DNA of 64,000 bases from Anaerolineales bacterium (GTDB taxonomy: Bacteria > Chloroflexota > Anaerolineae > Anaerolineales > Villigracilaceae): NCBI GenBank assembly GCA_014379595.1, contig JACMLM010000069.1:62001-126000 (forward strand). Reading direction: 5' to 3'. Positions 50,597 through 59,018 of this stretch are shown here, piece by piece (position 1 is the first letter of the stretch; every line of letters starts with the position of its first letter). The notes beneath the pieces were generated by a model. That model was not told the DNA's origin, made no database searches, and saw nothing but the letters and a program-made list of their open reading frames with translations. The translations under genes were made by a program, and so were the position numbers.

Positions 50597-51550
50597 ATGC
50601 CTGCTACACCTACGAGAGACAGAGTCACACCTCAAACAGAATCGCGTCCGCAGCGCCGCCCGGAGTGGATCAAGGTGCGCGCGCCTGCTGGCGAAAATTA
50701 TGAACGCATTCAATTATTGATGCGTTCGAAATCTTTACACACGGTATGTGAAGAAGCGATGTGCCCAAACCTCGGCGAATGCTGGGGAAGCGGCACTGCA
50801 ACATTTTTAATGCTGGGTGACGTTTGCACACGCACCTGTGCCTTCTGCGATATCAAACATGGCAAACCAACGTTGATGGATTGGGGCGAAGCGGAGCGCG
50901 TGGCACAGGCTGTGAAAGATATGCAGTTGAAGCACGCGGTGATCACATCTGTGAATCGTGATGAACGCCGTGATGGCGGCGCGCCGATCTTTGCCATGGT
51001 CATTCGCAGAATTCGCGAAGTATTGCCTGGTTGTTCCATTGAAGTATTGATCCCTGATTTCAAAGGTTCGCTTGAAGCCTTGAAAATCGTAATGGATGCA
51101 CGGCCTGAAATTTTGAATCACAATGTTGAAACTGTGCCGCGTTTATTCAAAACAGTCCAGCCGCAGGATAACTATGATTGGGCGGCGGCGACATTATCCA
51201 ACGCAAAAAAACTTGACCCCGATGTATTAACCAAATCTGGCATTATGCTTGGACTTGGTGAAACAATGGATGAAGTGAAATCTGTGATGCGTGACCAGCG
51301 CAGTTGGGGTGTGGACATTATTACCATCGGTCAGTATTTGCAGCCAAGCAAGAAACACATGACCATGGATCGTTATTACACAATGGAAGAGTTCGCGGAA
51401 CTGCGTGATTATGGAAAAGAGATCGGATTCCAATGGGTCGAGTCCAATCCGCTGGTGAGGTCTTCGTATCACGCTGCAGAACAAGTCCGCGCTTTGAGTG
51501 TGGTGCATCGCAAACTTTATGGAGAGCAGTTGCCGGTGATCAATAAATAA
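50597..51550 (+). CDS. lipA: Lipoyl synthase
   Basis: 317 residues. A radical-SAM enzyme that inserts two sulfurs into octanoyl groups on lipoyl domains. It has both iron-sulfur motifs: the auxiliary-cluster [13 protein letters not shown] and the SAM-cluster CTRTCAFCD. The C-terminal serine of the auxiliary site is in [15 protein letters not shown]. It follows the NfeD gene by 18 bases. A decayed copy of its 3' end lies at 58769-58854. No lipB is in the window. Confidence 0.97.
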   Translation: MPATPTRDRVTPQTESRPQRRPEWIKVRAPAGENYERIQLLMRSKSLHTVCEEAMCPNLGECWGSGTATFLMLGDVCTRTCAFCDIKHGKPTLMDWGEAERVAQAVKDMQLKHAVITSVNRDERRDGGAPIFAMVIRRIREVLPGCSIEVLIPDFKGSLEALKIVMDARPEILNHNVETVPRLFKTVQPQDNYDWAAATLSNAKKLDPDVLTKSGIMLGLGETMDEVKSVMRDQRSWGVDIITIGQYLQPSKKHMTMDRYYTMEEFAELRDYGKEIGFQWVESNPLVRSSYHAAEQVRALSVVHRKLYGEQLPVINK

Positions 51551-51552
51551 TC

Positions 51553-52002
51553 ATGGAAATTGATCATCAAGCACCACTCGTGGATCGTAAAGAGATATTT
51601 ATTAATGCATCACCCAAAGTCGTTTGGAAACTGCAAAGCGACATAAATGCCTGGAACAATTGGCAGCCTCGTATCACAATGTCTAAACTTGAGGGTCCAC
51701 TTGCTGTGGGTTCGATCTTTCATTGGAAAGTAGGCGGACTTCCCATTACATCCACCCTTCGAGTGGTTCAACCTAACAAACGTATTGGCTGGACTGGTGT
51801 GGCACTTGGCACACGTGCGCGGCATATTTATACTTTTCAATCAAAGAAGAATGGCACCCTCGTGATCGCTGAAGAATCTTTAGACGGCTGGCTGGCGAGA
51901 TTGATGAAGGTGGCGATGCCAAAGTTTTTAGATGAGTCCATGGACTTTTCGTTAAAGACTCTTAAGGTTGCAGCGGAAGGCACTAGCAAAAAGAAAATTT
52001 GA
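51553..52002 (+). CDS. SRPBCC-fold protein
   Basis: 149 residues. The START-like (SRPBCC) fold is shown by KEIFINASPKVVWKLQSDIN and NNWQPRITMSKLEGPLAVGS, then VGGLPITSTLRVVQPNKRIG and a final long helix. These proteins bind hydrophobic ligands in an internal cavity. The start lies 2 bases after the lipA stop, so it is probably cotranscribed. The ligand is unknown. Confidence 0.82.
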   Translation: MEIDHQAPLVDRKEIFINASPKVVWKLQSDINAWNNWQPRITMSKLEGPLAVGSIFHWKVGGLPITSTLRVVQPNKRIGWTGVALGTRARHIYTFQSKKNGTLVIAEESLDGWLARLMKVAMPKFLDESMDFSLKTLKVAAEGTSKKKI

Positions 52003-52010
52003 GGTATTTC

Positions 52011-52466
52011 TTGAACACCCAAAATTTCAAGACCATCATTAGCAAATCAGGAACCAGAGTATTTGTCCCGATTCCATTCGACCCCAATGATATTTGGGGA
52101 GTTAAACAACGTCACCACATTCGCGGCACTGTGAATGGATATAAAGTCCGCGGTTCACTTGGTTCTGATGGGAAACAGTATTTTCTAATTTTAGGTGCAG
52201 CCTGGCGGCGTGATTGTGACGTTGATACTGGCACAAAAGTAGATGTTGTTCTTTCTCCAGAAGGGCCACAGTCTGAAACTTTATCCTCCGATATTGTCAG
52301 TGCATTGGATGGTGAACCAAAAGCAAAAGCTTTCTTTGAGTCATTGGCTACTTTTTATCGAAAGAATTACATTAGGTGGATAGAAAGCGCGAAGAAACCT
52401 GAGACACGAACAGCACGAATCGAAGAAATGATCAGCTTGTTAAAAGCTGGCAAGAAACAAAAATGA
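52011..52466 (+). CDS. DUF1905/YdeI-like protein
   Basis: 151 residues from the TTG at 52011, which has GAGG six bases upstream; a TTG at 51999 is less likely. An N-terminal DUF1905 beta-barrel-like part (FVPIPFDPNDIWGVKQRHHI and VNGYKVRGSL) is joined to a C-terminal helical OmdA/YdeI-type part (FFESLATFYRKNYIRWIESA, KPETRTARIEEMISLLKAG). The family has been linked with protection from bacteriocins and cationic peptides in some species. It follows the SRPBCC gene by 8 bases. Confidence 0.8.
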   Translation: MNTQNFKTIISKSGTRVFVPIPFDPNDIWGVKQRHHIRGTVNGYKVRGSLGSDGKQYFLILGAAWRRDCDVDTGTKVDVVLSPEGPQSETLSSDIVSALDGEPKAKAFFESLATFYRKNYIRWIESAKKPETRTARIEEMISLLKAGKKQK

Positions 52467-52573
52467 GATAGAAAGTAGGAAGTAACGATTAGTTAATATC
52501 TGTGGGAGATTATTAATCATGAGAAACGAAGATAACCGTATAGCTTCTGCAATTTGTTGAATCAATATTATAA

Positions 52574-53173
52574 ATGAGTAGACCAAAACGTTTAATTCTA
52601 GCCAGCATATTTACAGTAATCATTGTTATAACTTTGACAGGTTGTATCTTTGCTTATCAGTTGTTATCTCAGGGGTGCCTGTGGTGGGAATGTGCCCCTA
52701 CTCGGTCATTTGATGTTCTTGATTTAGGATTGCCGTCTAATCTTTTTCCTAGTAATGGCAGCTACCACTTCATAGAAGTAGTTTACGGTGAAAATCCAAG
52801 TATAGATAAGGGCTTTCAGACAATTCAGTGGGAGAGTAGTGGAGAAGCCATCTATGCAGTTGATAAGTATGCTAACAATGAAAAATCATTACTTGGCTAT
52901 AACGGCTTAAAAAACGCATTCTCTAGTGCTGGAGTTTACAACTCTTTATGGTCAGCTCCTGATATAAGCAAATCAATCTCATCAGCAGATAATTTTTTCG
53001 TTATGTGTGGCACATTGGTTACTAACGGAGAAAATTGTGAATTAGTTGCCCGATATCAGGAATTTGTAATATATTTTAATACAACAATTTCTGAGAAGAT
53101 GACAACCCAAGATTTCCAAGAAGTTGTTGCCTTCATAGATAATCAAATAGCAAGTCATATTTACGAAAAATAA
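52574..53173 (+). CDS. Unidentified lipoprotein
   Basis: 199 residues. The signal peptide ends in ITLTGC (Cys about 24), a lipobox. The mature part has a Cys-rich start (LSQGCLWWEC), a GSYHFIEVVYG strand and a VMCGTL...ENCEL pair. Codon use is more A/T-rich than in the flanking lipA genes. No family is recognised. It lies upstream of the ECF sigma gene and may report on the envelope, but that link is only positional. Confidence 0.6.
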   Translation: MSRPKRLILASIFTVIIVITLTGCIFAYQLLSQGCLWWECAPTRSFDVLDLGLPSNLFPSNGSYHFIEVVYGENPSIDKGFQTIQWESSGEAIYAVDKYANNEKSLLGYNGLKNAFSSAGVYNSLWSAPDISKSISSADNFFVMCGTLVTNGENCELVARYQEFVIYFNTTISEKMTTQDFQEVVAFIDNQIASHIYEK

Positions 53174-53255
53174 TCAATGTTTCTGATAGGTTTTGAATCT
53201 GATATTATCAGTATATGAAACAAATTCTTCAGTTATCTTACAGAATGAGACCGAA

Positions 53256-54056
53256 ATGACAACTGATCAACTCACATCAGTATTTGAGACATTTCGCGGA
53301 GAATTAAAATCCTTTATCCTGAGAATGACTGCCAGCGTTCAGGATGCTGAAGACATTGTTCAAGAGACTTACATCAAAGCCAATTCAAAGATCGAAACAT
53401 TTCGGGGTGAATCATCTTTGAAAACATGGATCTTTAGCATTGCATCTAACCTTGCTAAAGATTTATTGAGGGCAAAGAAGAGATGGCCCGAAAATGCAAC
53501 GGATATTTTTAGGGAAGCCGCTCTAAAGAATCATCAATTTTTTCAAGAAGCCATGCAGATCAGGCAAACATCTCCGCAGGGGAATTTTGAGATCAAGGAA
53601 CACATTGCTTTTTGTTTTACATGTGTTTCCAAATCTTTGCCGCTTGAACAACAGCTTGCCTTGCTTCTGAAGGAAGTGTACGGTTTCTCGGTGAAAGAAA
53701 TTGCGAGTATCCTCAATCAAACAGATGCCATGGTGAAATATTATCTGCATACAAGCCGCAGCAGGATGATCGAAATTTTTGACCATCGTTGTTCTCTGAT
53801 CAACAAACAGGGGATTTGTCACCAGTGCACAGAGTTGAACGGTATCTTTAATCCCAAACAAAAAGCGCAGGAAGAACTGGTCAAGATAGAAATGGCAAGA
53901 GATGCCCAAAACAAAAACAAAGAGGAATTGTTCGACCTGCGGATGAAGATTCTGCAGGAACTTGATCCCTTTGAATCAGGGGCTGCTGAGTTGCAACTGC
54001 ATCATCTGGAGCATAACAGGCAAGTCATGGAAAAATACCTGGATGAAAAAGAGTAA
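53256..54056 (+). CDS. ECF sigma factor with a cysteine-containing C-terminal extension
   Basis: 266 residues from the ATG at 53256; a longer frame starts at 53193. Region 2 reads FETFRGELKSFILRMTASVQ then DAEDIVQETYIKA, and region 4 reads LPLEQQLALLLKEVYGFSVK then EIASILNQTDAMVKYYLHTS. After region 4 an extra 85 residues include RCSLINKQGICHQC and a coiled coil. The CxxC pair plus another Cys suggests a zinc or redox switch in place of an anti-sigma factor. No anti-sigma gene is adjacent. An SRPBCC gene follows on the same strand. Confidence 0.85.
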   Translation: MTTDQLTSVFETFRGELKSFILRMTASVQDAEDIVQETYIKANSKIETFRGESSLKTWIFSIASNLAKDLLRAKKRWPENATDIFREAALKNHQFFQEAMQIRQTSPQGNFEIKEHIAFCFTCVSKSLPLEQQLALLLKEVYGFSVKEIASILNQTDAMVKYYLHTSRSRMIEIFDHRCSLINKQGICHQCTELNGIFNPKQKAQEELVKIEMARDAQNKNKEELFDLRMKILQELDPFESGAAELQLHHLEHNRQVMEKYLDEKE

Positions 54057-54110
54057 TTTGCCTATCATTTTTTGACTCTCAATCGTCTAAATAAGAAAAG
54101 GAGTTGTAAA

Positions 54111-54593
54111 ATGAAAAATGTACAGTCAAACCCAAATTCGGGGGATGGAAAAGCCGTCACGACGAGAACGACCTTTAGTCGGGAAACAAGCGTCAGCTTG
54201 AATATTGAAGCGGACCCGTCCATTGTGTGGGCATTGCTAACCCATGCATCCGATGTGCCAAGATGGAACTCTACAGTAACTTCACTGAAAGGTGAGATCA
54301 AGGAAGGTGAGACTGTTGAACTCAAATCCACCTTGGATGAAAAAAGAACTTTCAAATTGAAGGTAAAAGAATTTGTGCCTGAAAAACGGCTTGTCTGGGG
54401 AGATAATATGGGCAGCCGTGTATATACTCTTGATAAAAATTCAGGAGGTGTTCTCTTTACAATGTCTGAAAAGATCGGCGGTCCGCTGTTTCCTTTGTTC
54501 GCCAAATACATTCCTTCTTTTGATGAATCGTTCGAACGCTTCGCCGCTGACCTGAAAAAGGAAGCGGAAACGATTCAGCGTTCCAAAAAATAA
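54111..54593 (+). CDS. SRPBCC-fold protein, partner of the ECF sigma gene
   Basis: 160 residues from the ATG at 54111 (AGGAG upstream). It has SVSLNIEADPSIVWALLTHA, SDVPRWNSTVTSLKGEIKEG and KVKEFVPEKRLVWGDNMGSR, the pattern of polyketide-cyclase/START-like ligand binders. It lies 54 bases after the sigma gene on the same strand and is a likely member of its regulon. ECF genes paired with SRPBCC genes are known in several phyla. The ligand is unknown. Confidence 0.85.
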   Translation: MKNVQSNPNSGDGKAVTTRTTFSRETSVSLNIEADPSIVWALLTHASDVPRWNSTVTSLKGEIKEGETVELKSTLDEKRTFKLKVKEFVPEKRLVWGDNMGSRVYTLDKNSGGVLFTMSEKIGGPLFPLFAKYIPSFDESFERFAADLKKEAETIQRSKK

Positions 54594-54600
54594 ATCGGGA

Positions 54601-54665
54601 CGCTGACCCACGCAGATAACGCAGATTTTTTCTTTTGAATCAGCGAAATCAGCGTCATCTGCGTC
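54601..54665. repeat. Imperfect inverted repeat (ACGCAGATAACGCAGATT...)
   Basis: CGCAGATAACGCAGATT faces AATCAGCG, AATCAGCG and TCATCTGCGTCC across a T-rich centre. There are internal direct repeats of CGCAGAT and ATCAGCG. It lies between two plus-strand genes and does not code. Confidence 0.6.
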
Positions 54666-54698
54666 CAAATTATTTTTGCTTTATTAAGGAGAAACAAA

Positions 54699-55100
54699 AT
54701 GGAAAAGAGAACGAAAGATAAGCCCTGGAAATTAAAAACACCTCCTCAAACATCAGACTATGAAATGTATATAGATACGAAGGATGGGAAGGAAATAATC
54801 GTCTGCACAGTGGGCACAACTGTATTACATTATGATTATCGCAGCCTCGCAGACCTGCATGCCATGTTAAAAAAACATGGTGACTGGATGGAGCTGGGCA
54901 GCAAAGATGAAAAACAGGAAACCGTCGAAGGCACCGTGGAACACTGGGCACGTTCACCGAAAAATCCGCTTGGCGGCTGGTATGGACTTAAGAAAGGCTT
55001 CAAGGGCCGCTTCGCGATGTACATTCCACCGTTGATGGAAGTATTAGGGCTTGCGGAAGTGGAGCATAATCCGCGCAATAATAGAATGAGGGCAAAATAA
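54699..55100 (+). CDS. Unidentified small soluble protein
   Basis: 133 residues. It has a Lys-rich N terminus, then SDYEMYIDTKDGKEIIVCTV, VLHYDYRSLADLHAMLKKHG and a tail with FKGRFAMYIPPLMEVLGLAE and VEHNPRNNRMR. AGGAG lies before the ATG. The fold looks like a mixed alpha/beta domain. It follows the sigma-SRPBCC pair after one intergenic repeat and may be part of the same transcript. No function can be assigned. Confidence 0.65.
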   Translation: MEKRTKDKPWKLKTPPQTSDYEMYIDTKDGKEIIVCTVGTTVLHYDYRSLADLHAMLKKHGDWMELGSKDEKQETVEGTVEHWARSPKNPLGGWYGLKKGFKGRFAMYIPPLMEVLGLAEVEHNPRNNRMRAK

Positions 55101-55105
55101 AAATA

Positions 55106-55139
55106 AAAAACTCCTGCCGATTAATCGGCAGGAGTTTTT
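55106..55139 (+). terminator. Terminator of the sigma-SRPBCC region
   Basis: AAAAACTCCTGCCGA (55106-55120) pairs with TCGGCAGGAGTTTTT (55125-55139) around TTAA, with T run. It starts 6 bases after the stop. Confidence 0.93.
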
Positions 55140-55251
55140 TATTAAAGATCATTGTTATATGTTTTATGTAGGAATATAATCTGTGCATAGTCAATTATAC
55201 AGTCTACAGGCTGTATAAATCATAGTGAGGCGGCTGGTAATTTAGAAAGAG

Positions 55252-55725
55252 ATGTTCATGCTACTTCGTGACAATATCACCTTATCTAAAAAGCACCAAA
55301 AGAGTTTTCGAGTATTCCCCTACTTCTTTCGCCCTGTGCTTAATCACTTTTACTTTTTGAAAGATGATTGCGGTTTTCTAAAACCAAAACTTGATACATG
55401 GAAAAATGAAGGTGCAGTTGAATTCAAGTCGAAAGACATTAGAATTCTCATTGAACATATGAGTCCGAATTGGATTGGTGTTTGTTTTCAGAAAATCAAC
55501 GTTCCTGGCAGAGTTTACGAACACAGGCTTTTTGAAATATTAGGCATAGCATATGATGTAAATTTGGCAAAAGTCAATCAGAGTAAGCACTATCAAGAAA
55601 CAGAAAAAGAGATTCAGGAAATAGAAAAGGCTATCGAGAAACCTGTTGAGTACCTAAGCAATATCATCAAAGATAACCACGAAAAGATTTTCTCGTATTT
55701 GAAAAATTCCAGTAGTCGTGCGTAA
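55252..55725 (+). CDS. Unidentified protein with C-terminal coiled coil
   Basis: 157 residues. The N-terminal 90 residues are basic and aromatic (FRVFPYFFRPVLNHFYFLKD, IEHMSPNWIGVCFQKINVPG). The last 45 residues are a likely coiled coil (ETEKEIQEIEKAIEKPVEYL). Codon use is A/T-rich compared with the neighbours. A second ATG at 55258 is possible. No family is recognised. It is isolated between two noncoding gaps, the second of which holds a structured, mobile-element-like stretch, so it may be acquired. Confidence 0.55.
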   Translation: MFMLLRDNITLSKKHQKSFRVFPYFFRPVLNHFYFLKDDCGFLKPKLDTWKNEGAVEFKSKDIRILIEHMSPNWIGVCFQKINVPGRVYEHRLFEILGIAYDVNLAKVNQSKHYQETEKEIQEIEKAIEKPVEYLSNIIKDNHEKIFSYLKNSSSRA

Positions 55726-55763
55726 TTGAACCAATTGTCTGTCTTTAGAGTTAGTTTATTATG

Positions 55764-55873
55764 AACAACAAGGCGCATCTAGTAATTACGCCGCCCACAA
55801 AGCGTACATCGGGATACTGCGCTGTTTTCAAGCATTTTCCCCGCCTCAGCGTCGGTAATGCAAGCCATTGGAC
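55764..55873. other. Unexplained structured intergenic segment, attC-like in form
   Basis: The ends are loosely complementary (ACAAGGCGCAT at 55768-55778 against ATGCAAGCCATTG at 55858-55870). The right end, ATTGGAC, resembles the GTTRRRY core of integron attC sites with one mismatch. A 29-codon minus-strand frame (55779-55868) runs through it and encodes SRCTLCGRRNY near its end. It directly follows an orphan, A/T-rich gene, as an attC would. Evidence is weak. Confidence 0.25.
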
Positions 55874-55900
55874 AGTTACTTCTAAAAGATAAAAAATGCT

Positions 55901-56599
55901 ATGACACAATTTCCTCCATTGAGTAACCGTGAACAGGAAGTAGTAAAACTTCTGCTGGAAGGTAAAAGCAATAAGTTAATTGCTTCCTCTCTTCATATTT
56001 CTCGCAGTACGGTTGAATTTCATTTGAAAAATATTTATAACAAGTTTCAAGTAAATTCCAGAATGGAATTAGTTTTGAAACTGGGGAACACCACAGGTTT
56101 GCCAGAAACAGAAAAACTGGGGCAATCCATAGTTGCAGGTAAAGCGGAAACCACCGAAAATAGAGACGGACTCAATTTAAGAAATTGGGCTACATCATTA
56201 AGAGAAGCAGTCTCTATAATCGGCAAGGAGCTAAGAATGGAAGATGTTTTGAATTCAAATACCCGCAACGAAGGAAGCGCGATGACATTCTATGAATCGA
56301 TTCGTGTATGTCTCGCTAAATACGCGGAATTTAATGGACGAGCATCACGACCAGAGTTCTGGTGGTTTACGCTGTTCATTACACTGGTTGCCTCGGCGTT
56401 GGTGTACTTGAGCGAGAATTTAAGTAGCATATTCATGATTGCCATGCTACTGCCTTTATTCGCAGCGGGAGCGCGTCGACTCCATGACATCGGCAAGAGT
56501 GGATGGTGGCAATTGTTCGTGCTGGCTCCAGTTGGCGGCATCGTTTTGCTAGGGATTCTGTGGGCACAGCCGCCAACAGAAGATACGCCATCAGCATGA
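55901..56599 (+). CDS. LuxR-type HTH fused to a DUF805 membrane domain
   Basis: 232 residues. Residues 5-65 are a LuxR/NarL helix-turn-helix (LSNREQEVVKLLLEGKSNKL, then STVEFHLKNIYNKF). A polar linker of about 60 residues follows. From about 128 a DUF805 domain begins with AKYAEFNGRASRPEFWWFTL and has three to four membrane helices and RRLHDIGKSGWW. The DNA-binding part thus hangs from a membrane domain. No Shine-Dalgarno is clear. DUF805 has no known function; the fusion suggests a membrane-tethered regulator. Confidence 0.85.
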   Translation: MTQFPPLSNREQEVVKLLLEGKSNKLIASSLHISRSTVEFHLKNIYNKFQVNSRMELVLKLGNTTGLPETEKLGQSIVAGKAETTENRDGLNLRNWATSLREAVSIIGKELRMEDVLNSNTRNEGSAMTFYESIRVCLAKYAEFNGRASRPEFWWFTLFITLVASALVYLSENLSSIFMIAMLLPLFAAGARRLHDIGKSGWWQLFVLAPVGGIVLLGILWAQPPTEDTPSA

Positions 56600-56629
56600 T
56601 AGTATACATACAAAATAAATAGAAGCTAG

Positions 56630-56661
56630 AAAATTCCCGTCACATTTGTGACGGGAATTTT
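56630..56661 (+). terminator. Terminator of the LuxR-DUF805 gene
   Basis: AAAATTCCCGTCACA (56630-56644) pairs with TGTGACGGGAATTTT (56647-56661), followed by TTATT. The effective loop is four bases. Confidence 0.9.
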
Positions 56662-56729
56662 TATTATAAAATAACCATGCTATACTTTTTTTATTGTCAA
56701 CCTCATTAGATAAATAAAGGCAGAATCAT

Positions 56730-58187
56730 ATGAATGCTAAAGAAAGTTACGAAACCCTCGACCCTGAAAATTGGGATGAAATGCGTGCACTCGCACATCG
56801 CATGGTAGATGATGCGATCACATACCTTCAAACGGTTCGCGAGCGTCCTGTCTGGCAGCCTATTCCAGAGCAGATTGCTGCCCATTTTGAGGAGCCAGCT
56901 CCCCGCGAGCCTGGCGGAGCCGATGCGGCGTATCAGGAATTTTCAGAAACAATTCTTCCCTATCCGATGGGGAATATACATCCGCGTTTCTGGGGCTGGT
57001 ATATGGGCGCTGGAACTGTGTTCGGCGCACTTGCCGATTTTATGGCCGCGATCATGAATCCAAATCTTGGCGGCGGTAATCACGCTGCGAATCTAGTGGA
57101 AGACCAAGTGATCCAATGGATCAAAGAAATGATTGGCTTTCCAAAAGACTCCAGTGGTTTATTAGTGGGCGGCGGGTCGATGGCAAATTTTGTAGGCATC
57201 GCAGTGGCGAGAAATATCAAGGCTGGCTTCGATGTTCGAGAATTGGGAATGCAGTCATCTTCTCAGAAATTAACTGTGTACGCATCGACTGAGGTGCATA
57301 GCTCCAATCAAAAAGCAGTTGAATTACTTGGGCTGGGCAATGCCAACTTTCGAAAAATTCCAGTGAAGGATGATTACACAATTAATCTGGAACTATTACA
57401 ACAAAGCATCATTGCGGACCGAGAGGCAGGCTGCCGTCCGATCTGCATTATTGGCAGCGCAGGCACCACCAACACCGGCGCGATTGATGACCTCAATGCA
57501 TTGGCTGATCTATGCGCACGCGAAGACCTTTGGTTCCATGTGGATGGTGCAATTGGGGCAGTTGCTTTGCTTGCAGAAAATGTAAAACCAAAATTAGTTG
57601 GAATTGAACGAGCTGACTCAGTTGGGCTTGATCTTCATAAATGGATGCATATTCCCTTTGAAGCTGGCTGCGTCATCGTGCGATCTGAAAAATCTCATCG
57701 CGGCACATTTTCATTGACGCCTGAATATTTAGCTCACGAAACACGCGGGCTGGCATCCGGGCGTATCTGGTTCAGTGATTATGGTTTGGAACTCACACGT
57801 CAGTTCCGCGCACTCAAAGTGTGGATGTCTATCAAAGAACATGGACTGGATCGCTTTGGACGCATGATCGCACGTAACGTTGAACAGGCACATTACTTTG
57901 GTCAACTGGTCGAGAAAGAACCGAAAATGGAATTGACAGCTCCAATCGGCATGGATATTGTCTGCTTCCGCTTTAATCCCGGAGGCTTGAATGATGAAAA
58001 GCTTAATACACTCAACAAAGAAATTTTGATGCGGCTGCACGAACAGGGAATCGCTGTGCCATCTTACACAACCTTGAATAATAAATATTGTTTGAGAATT
58101 GCAATCGCCAATCATCGCAGCACACAGGAAGATTTTGATTTGCTGGCTAAAGAAGTTGTTCGCATCGGAGATGAAATAACTCAATAA
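56730..58187 (+). CDS. PLP-dependent amino-acid decarboxylase (group II)
   Basis: 485 residues, aromatic-L-amino-acid decarboxylase family. It has [20 protein letters not shown], the [19 protein letters not shown] cofactor region, [39 protein letters not shown] and the PLP lysine in [13 protein letters not shown]. The C-terminal domain is complete. It could act on tryptophan, tyrosine, phenylalanine or DOPA-like substrates; the sequence does not tell which. It could yield a biogenic amine. It is a single gene. Confidence 0.92.
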   Translation: MNAKESYETLDPENWDEMRALAHRMVDDAITYLQTVRERPVWQPIPEQIAAHFEEPAPREPGGADAAYQEFSETILPYPMGNIHPRFWGWYMGAGTVFGALADFMAAIMNPNLGGGNHAANLVEDQVIQWIKEMIGFPKDSSGLLVGGGSMANFVGIAVARNIKAGFDVRELGMQSSSQKLTVYASTEVHSSNQKAVELLGLGNANFRKIPVKDDYTINLELLQQSIIADREAGCRPICIIGSAGTTNTGAIDDLNALADLCAREDLWFHVDGAIGAVALLAENVKPKLVGIERADSVGLDLHKWMHIPFEAGCVIVRSEKSHRGTFSLTPEYLAHETRGLASGRIWFSDYGLELTRQFRALKVWMSIKEHGLDRFGRMIARNVEQAHYFGQLVEKEPKMELTAPIGMDIVCFRFNPGGLNDEKLNTLNKEILMRLHEQGIAVPSYTTLNNKYCLRIAIANHRSTQEDFDLLAKEVVRIGDEITQ

Positions 58188-58268
58188 CCGTCACATTTCG
58201 AAAAATTCAACGTTAAGCATTCCGAGCTAAATGATACGAGACAACATATCATAGCAAAGGAATTAAAT

Positions 58269-58763
58269 ATGGCATCCATGAAAAGCTTCAAGAGTCGCAT
58301 TGACCTCTCAGTAAAAACACGAGAAAAAATAATTAAGCTTTTGAACCAACAACTCGCAGATATATCCGATCTTCACAGCCAGACATATCAGGCACACTGG
58401 AACGTTAAGGGAGCAGGGTTTTATCAATTGCATATTCTTTTTCAGAAATTGGCGGAACAACTTGAAGAATATATAGATCTCATTGCGGAACGTGTCACGG
58501 CTTTGGGAGGTATTGCCAAGGGTACTGTTCGCATGGCTGCATCCGCTTCACGTTTGCCTGAATATCCATCCAATGTTGTTGATAGTCTGCCAACTATTCA
58601 AGCTATGGCAGTACGATATGCCAATGTTGCAGAGACAACCCGTGCTGCAATTGATACCGCCGAAAAAGAAGGCGATATGGGCACAACAGATCTATTTACC
58701 GAGGTTTCCCTTGGGCTGGATAAAGGGCTGTGGTTCCTTGAGGCGCATTTGCAAGATAAGTAA
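58269..58763 (+). CDS. dps: Dps-family DNA-protection ferritin
   Basis: 164 residues. A ferritin-like four-helix protein that forms dodecamers, oxidises and stores iron, and protects DNA in stress. Ferroxidase residues are in YQAHWNVKGAGFYQLHILFQ and EEYIDLIAERVTALGG (His, His, Asp/Glu). A short basic N terminus (SMKSFKSR) may bind DNA. AAAGGAATTAAAT precedes the ATG. It is a single gene. Confidence 0.94.
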   Translation: MASMKSFKSRIDLSVKTREKIIKLLNQQLADISDLHSQTYQAHWNVKGAGFYQLHILFQKLAEQLEEYIDLIAERVTALGGIAKGTVRMAASASRLPEYPSNVVDSLPTIQAMAVRYANVAETTRAAIDTAEKEGDMGTTDLFTEVSLGLDKGLWFLEAHLQDK

Positions 58764-58768
58764 GTAAA

Positions 58769-58854
58769 GAATTTGAGCCTTATGATAAAGCGCAACAGGT
58801 CCGCACGTTAAGTGTGGAATATATCGCAAGTTGTATGGAAAGTCAGTACAGTGA
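58769..58854 (+). pseudogene. Decayed 3' fragment of a lipA-like gene
   Basis: The frame from 58769 reads EFEPYDKAQQVRTLSVEY and then, after removal of two extra bases near 58822, RKLYGKSVQ and TGA. It aligns with the lipA end ([20 protein letters not shown]), also at DNA level (CAACAGGTCCGC against GAACAAGTCCGC). It lacks a start and everything upstream. It lies in the gap after dps and is followed by a terminator, as expected of a gene's 3' end. Confidence 0.6.
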
Positions 58855-58870
58855 TGAAGTAAATGAGATT

Positions 58871-58903
58871 AGTCCTCCGTCTTAAAATCGGCGGGACTTT
58901 TTT
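58871..58903 (+). terminator. Terminator after dps and the lipA remnant
   Basis: AGTCCTCCG (58871-58879) pairs with CGGCGGGACT (about 58889-58898), with a small bulge, followed by a six-T run. Confidence 0.75.
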
Positions 58904-59018
58904 GATTAAGTTTATTGTTGAAAGCAGATCATGCTTAATTTATCCTATGGATAAGTAAAGAAAATATTAAGTTAAAAATAGGATTCGTGGGCTTGACAGG
59001 CGTGCTATACTATTTTTA

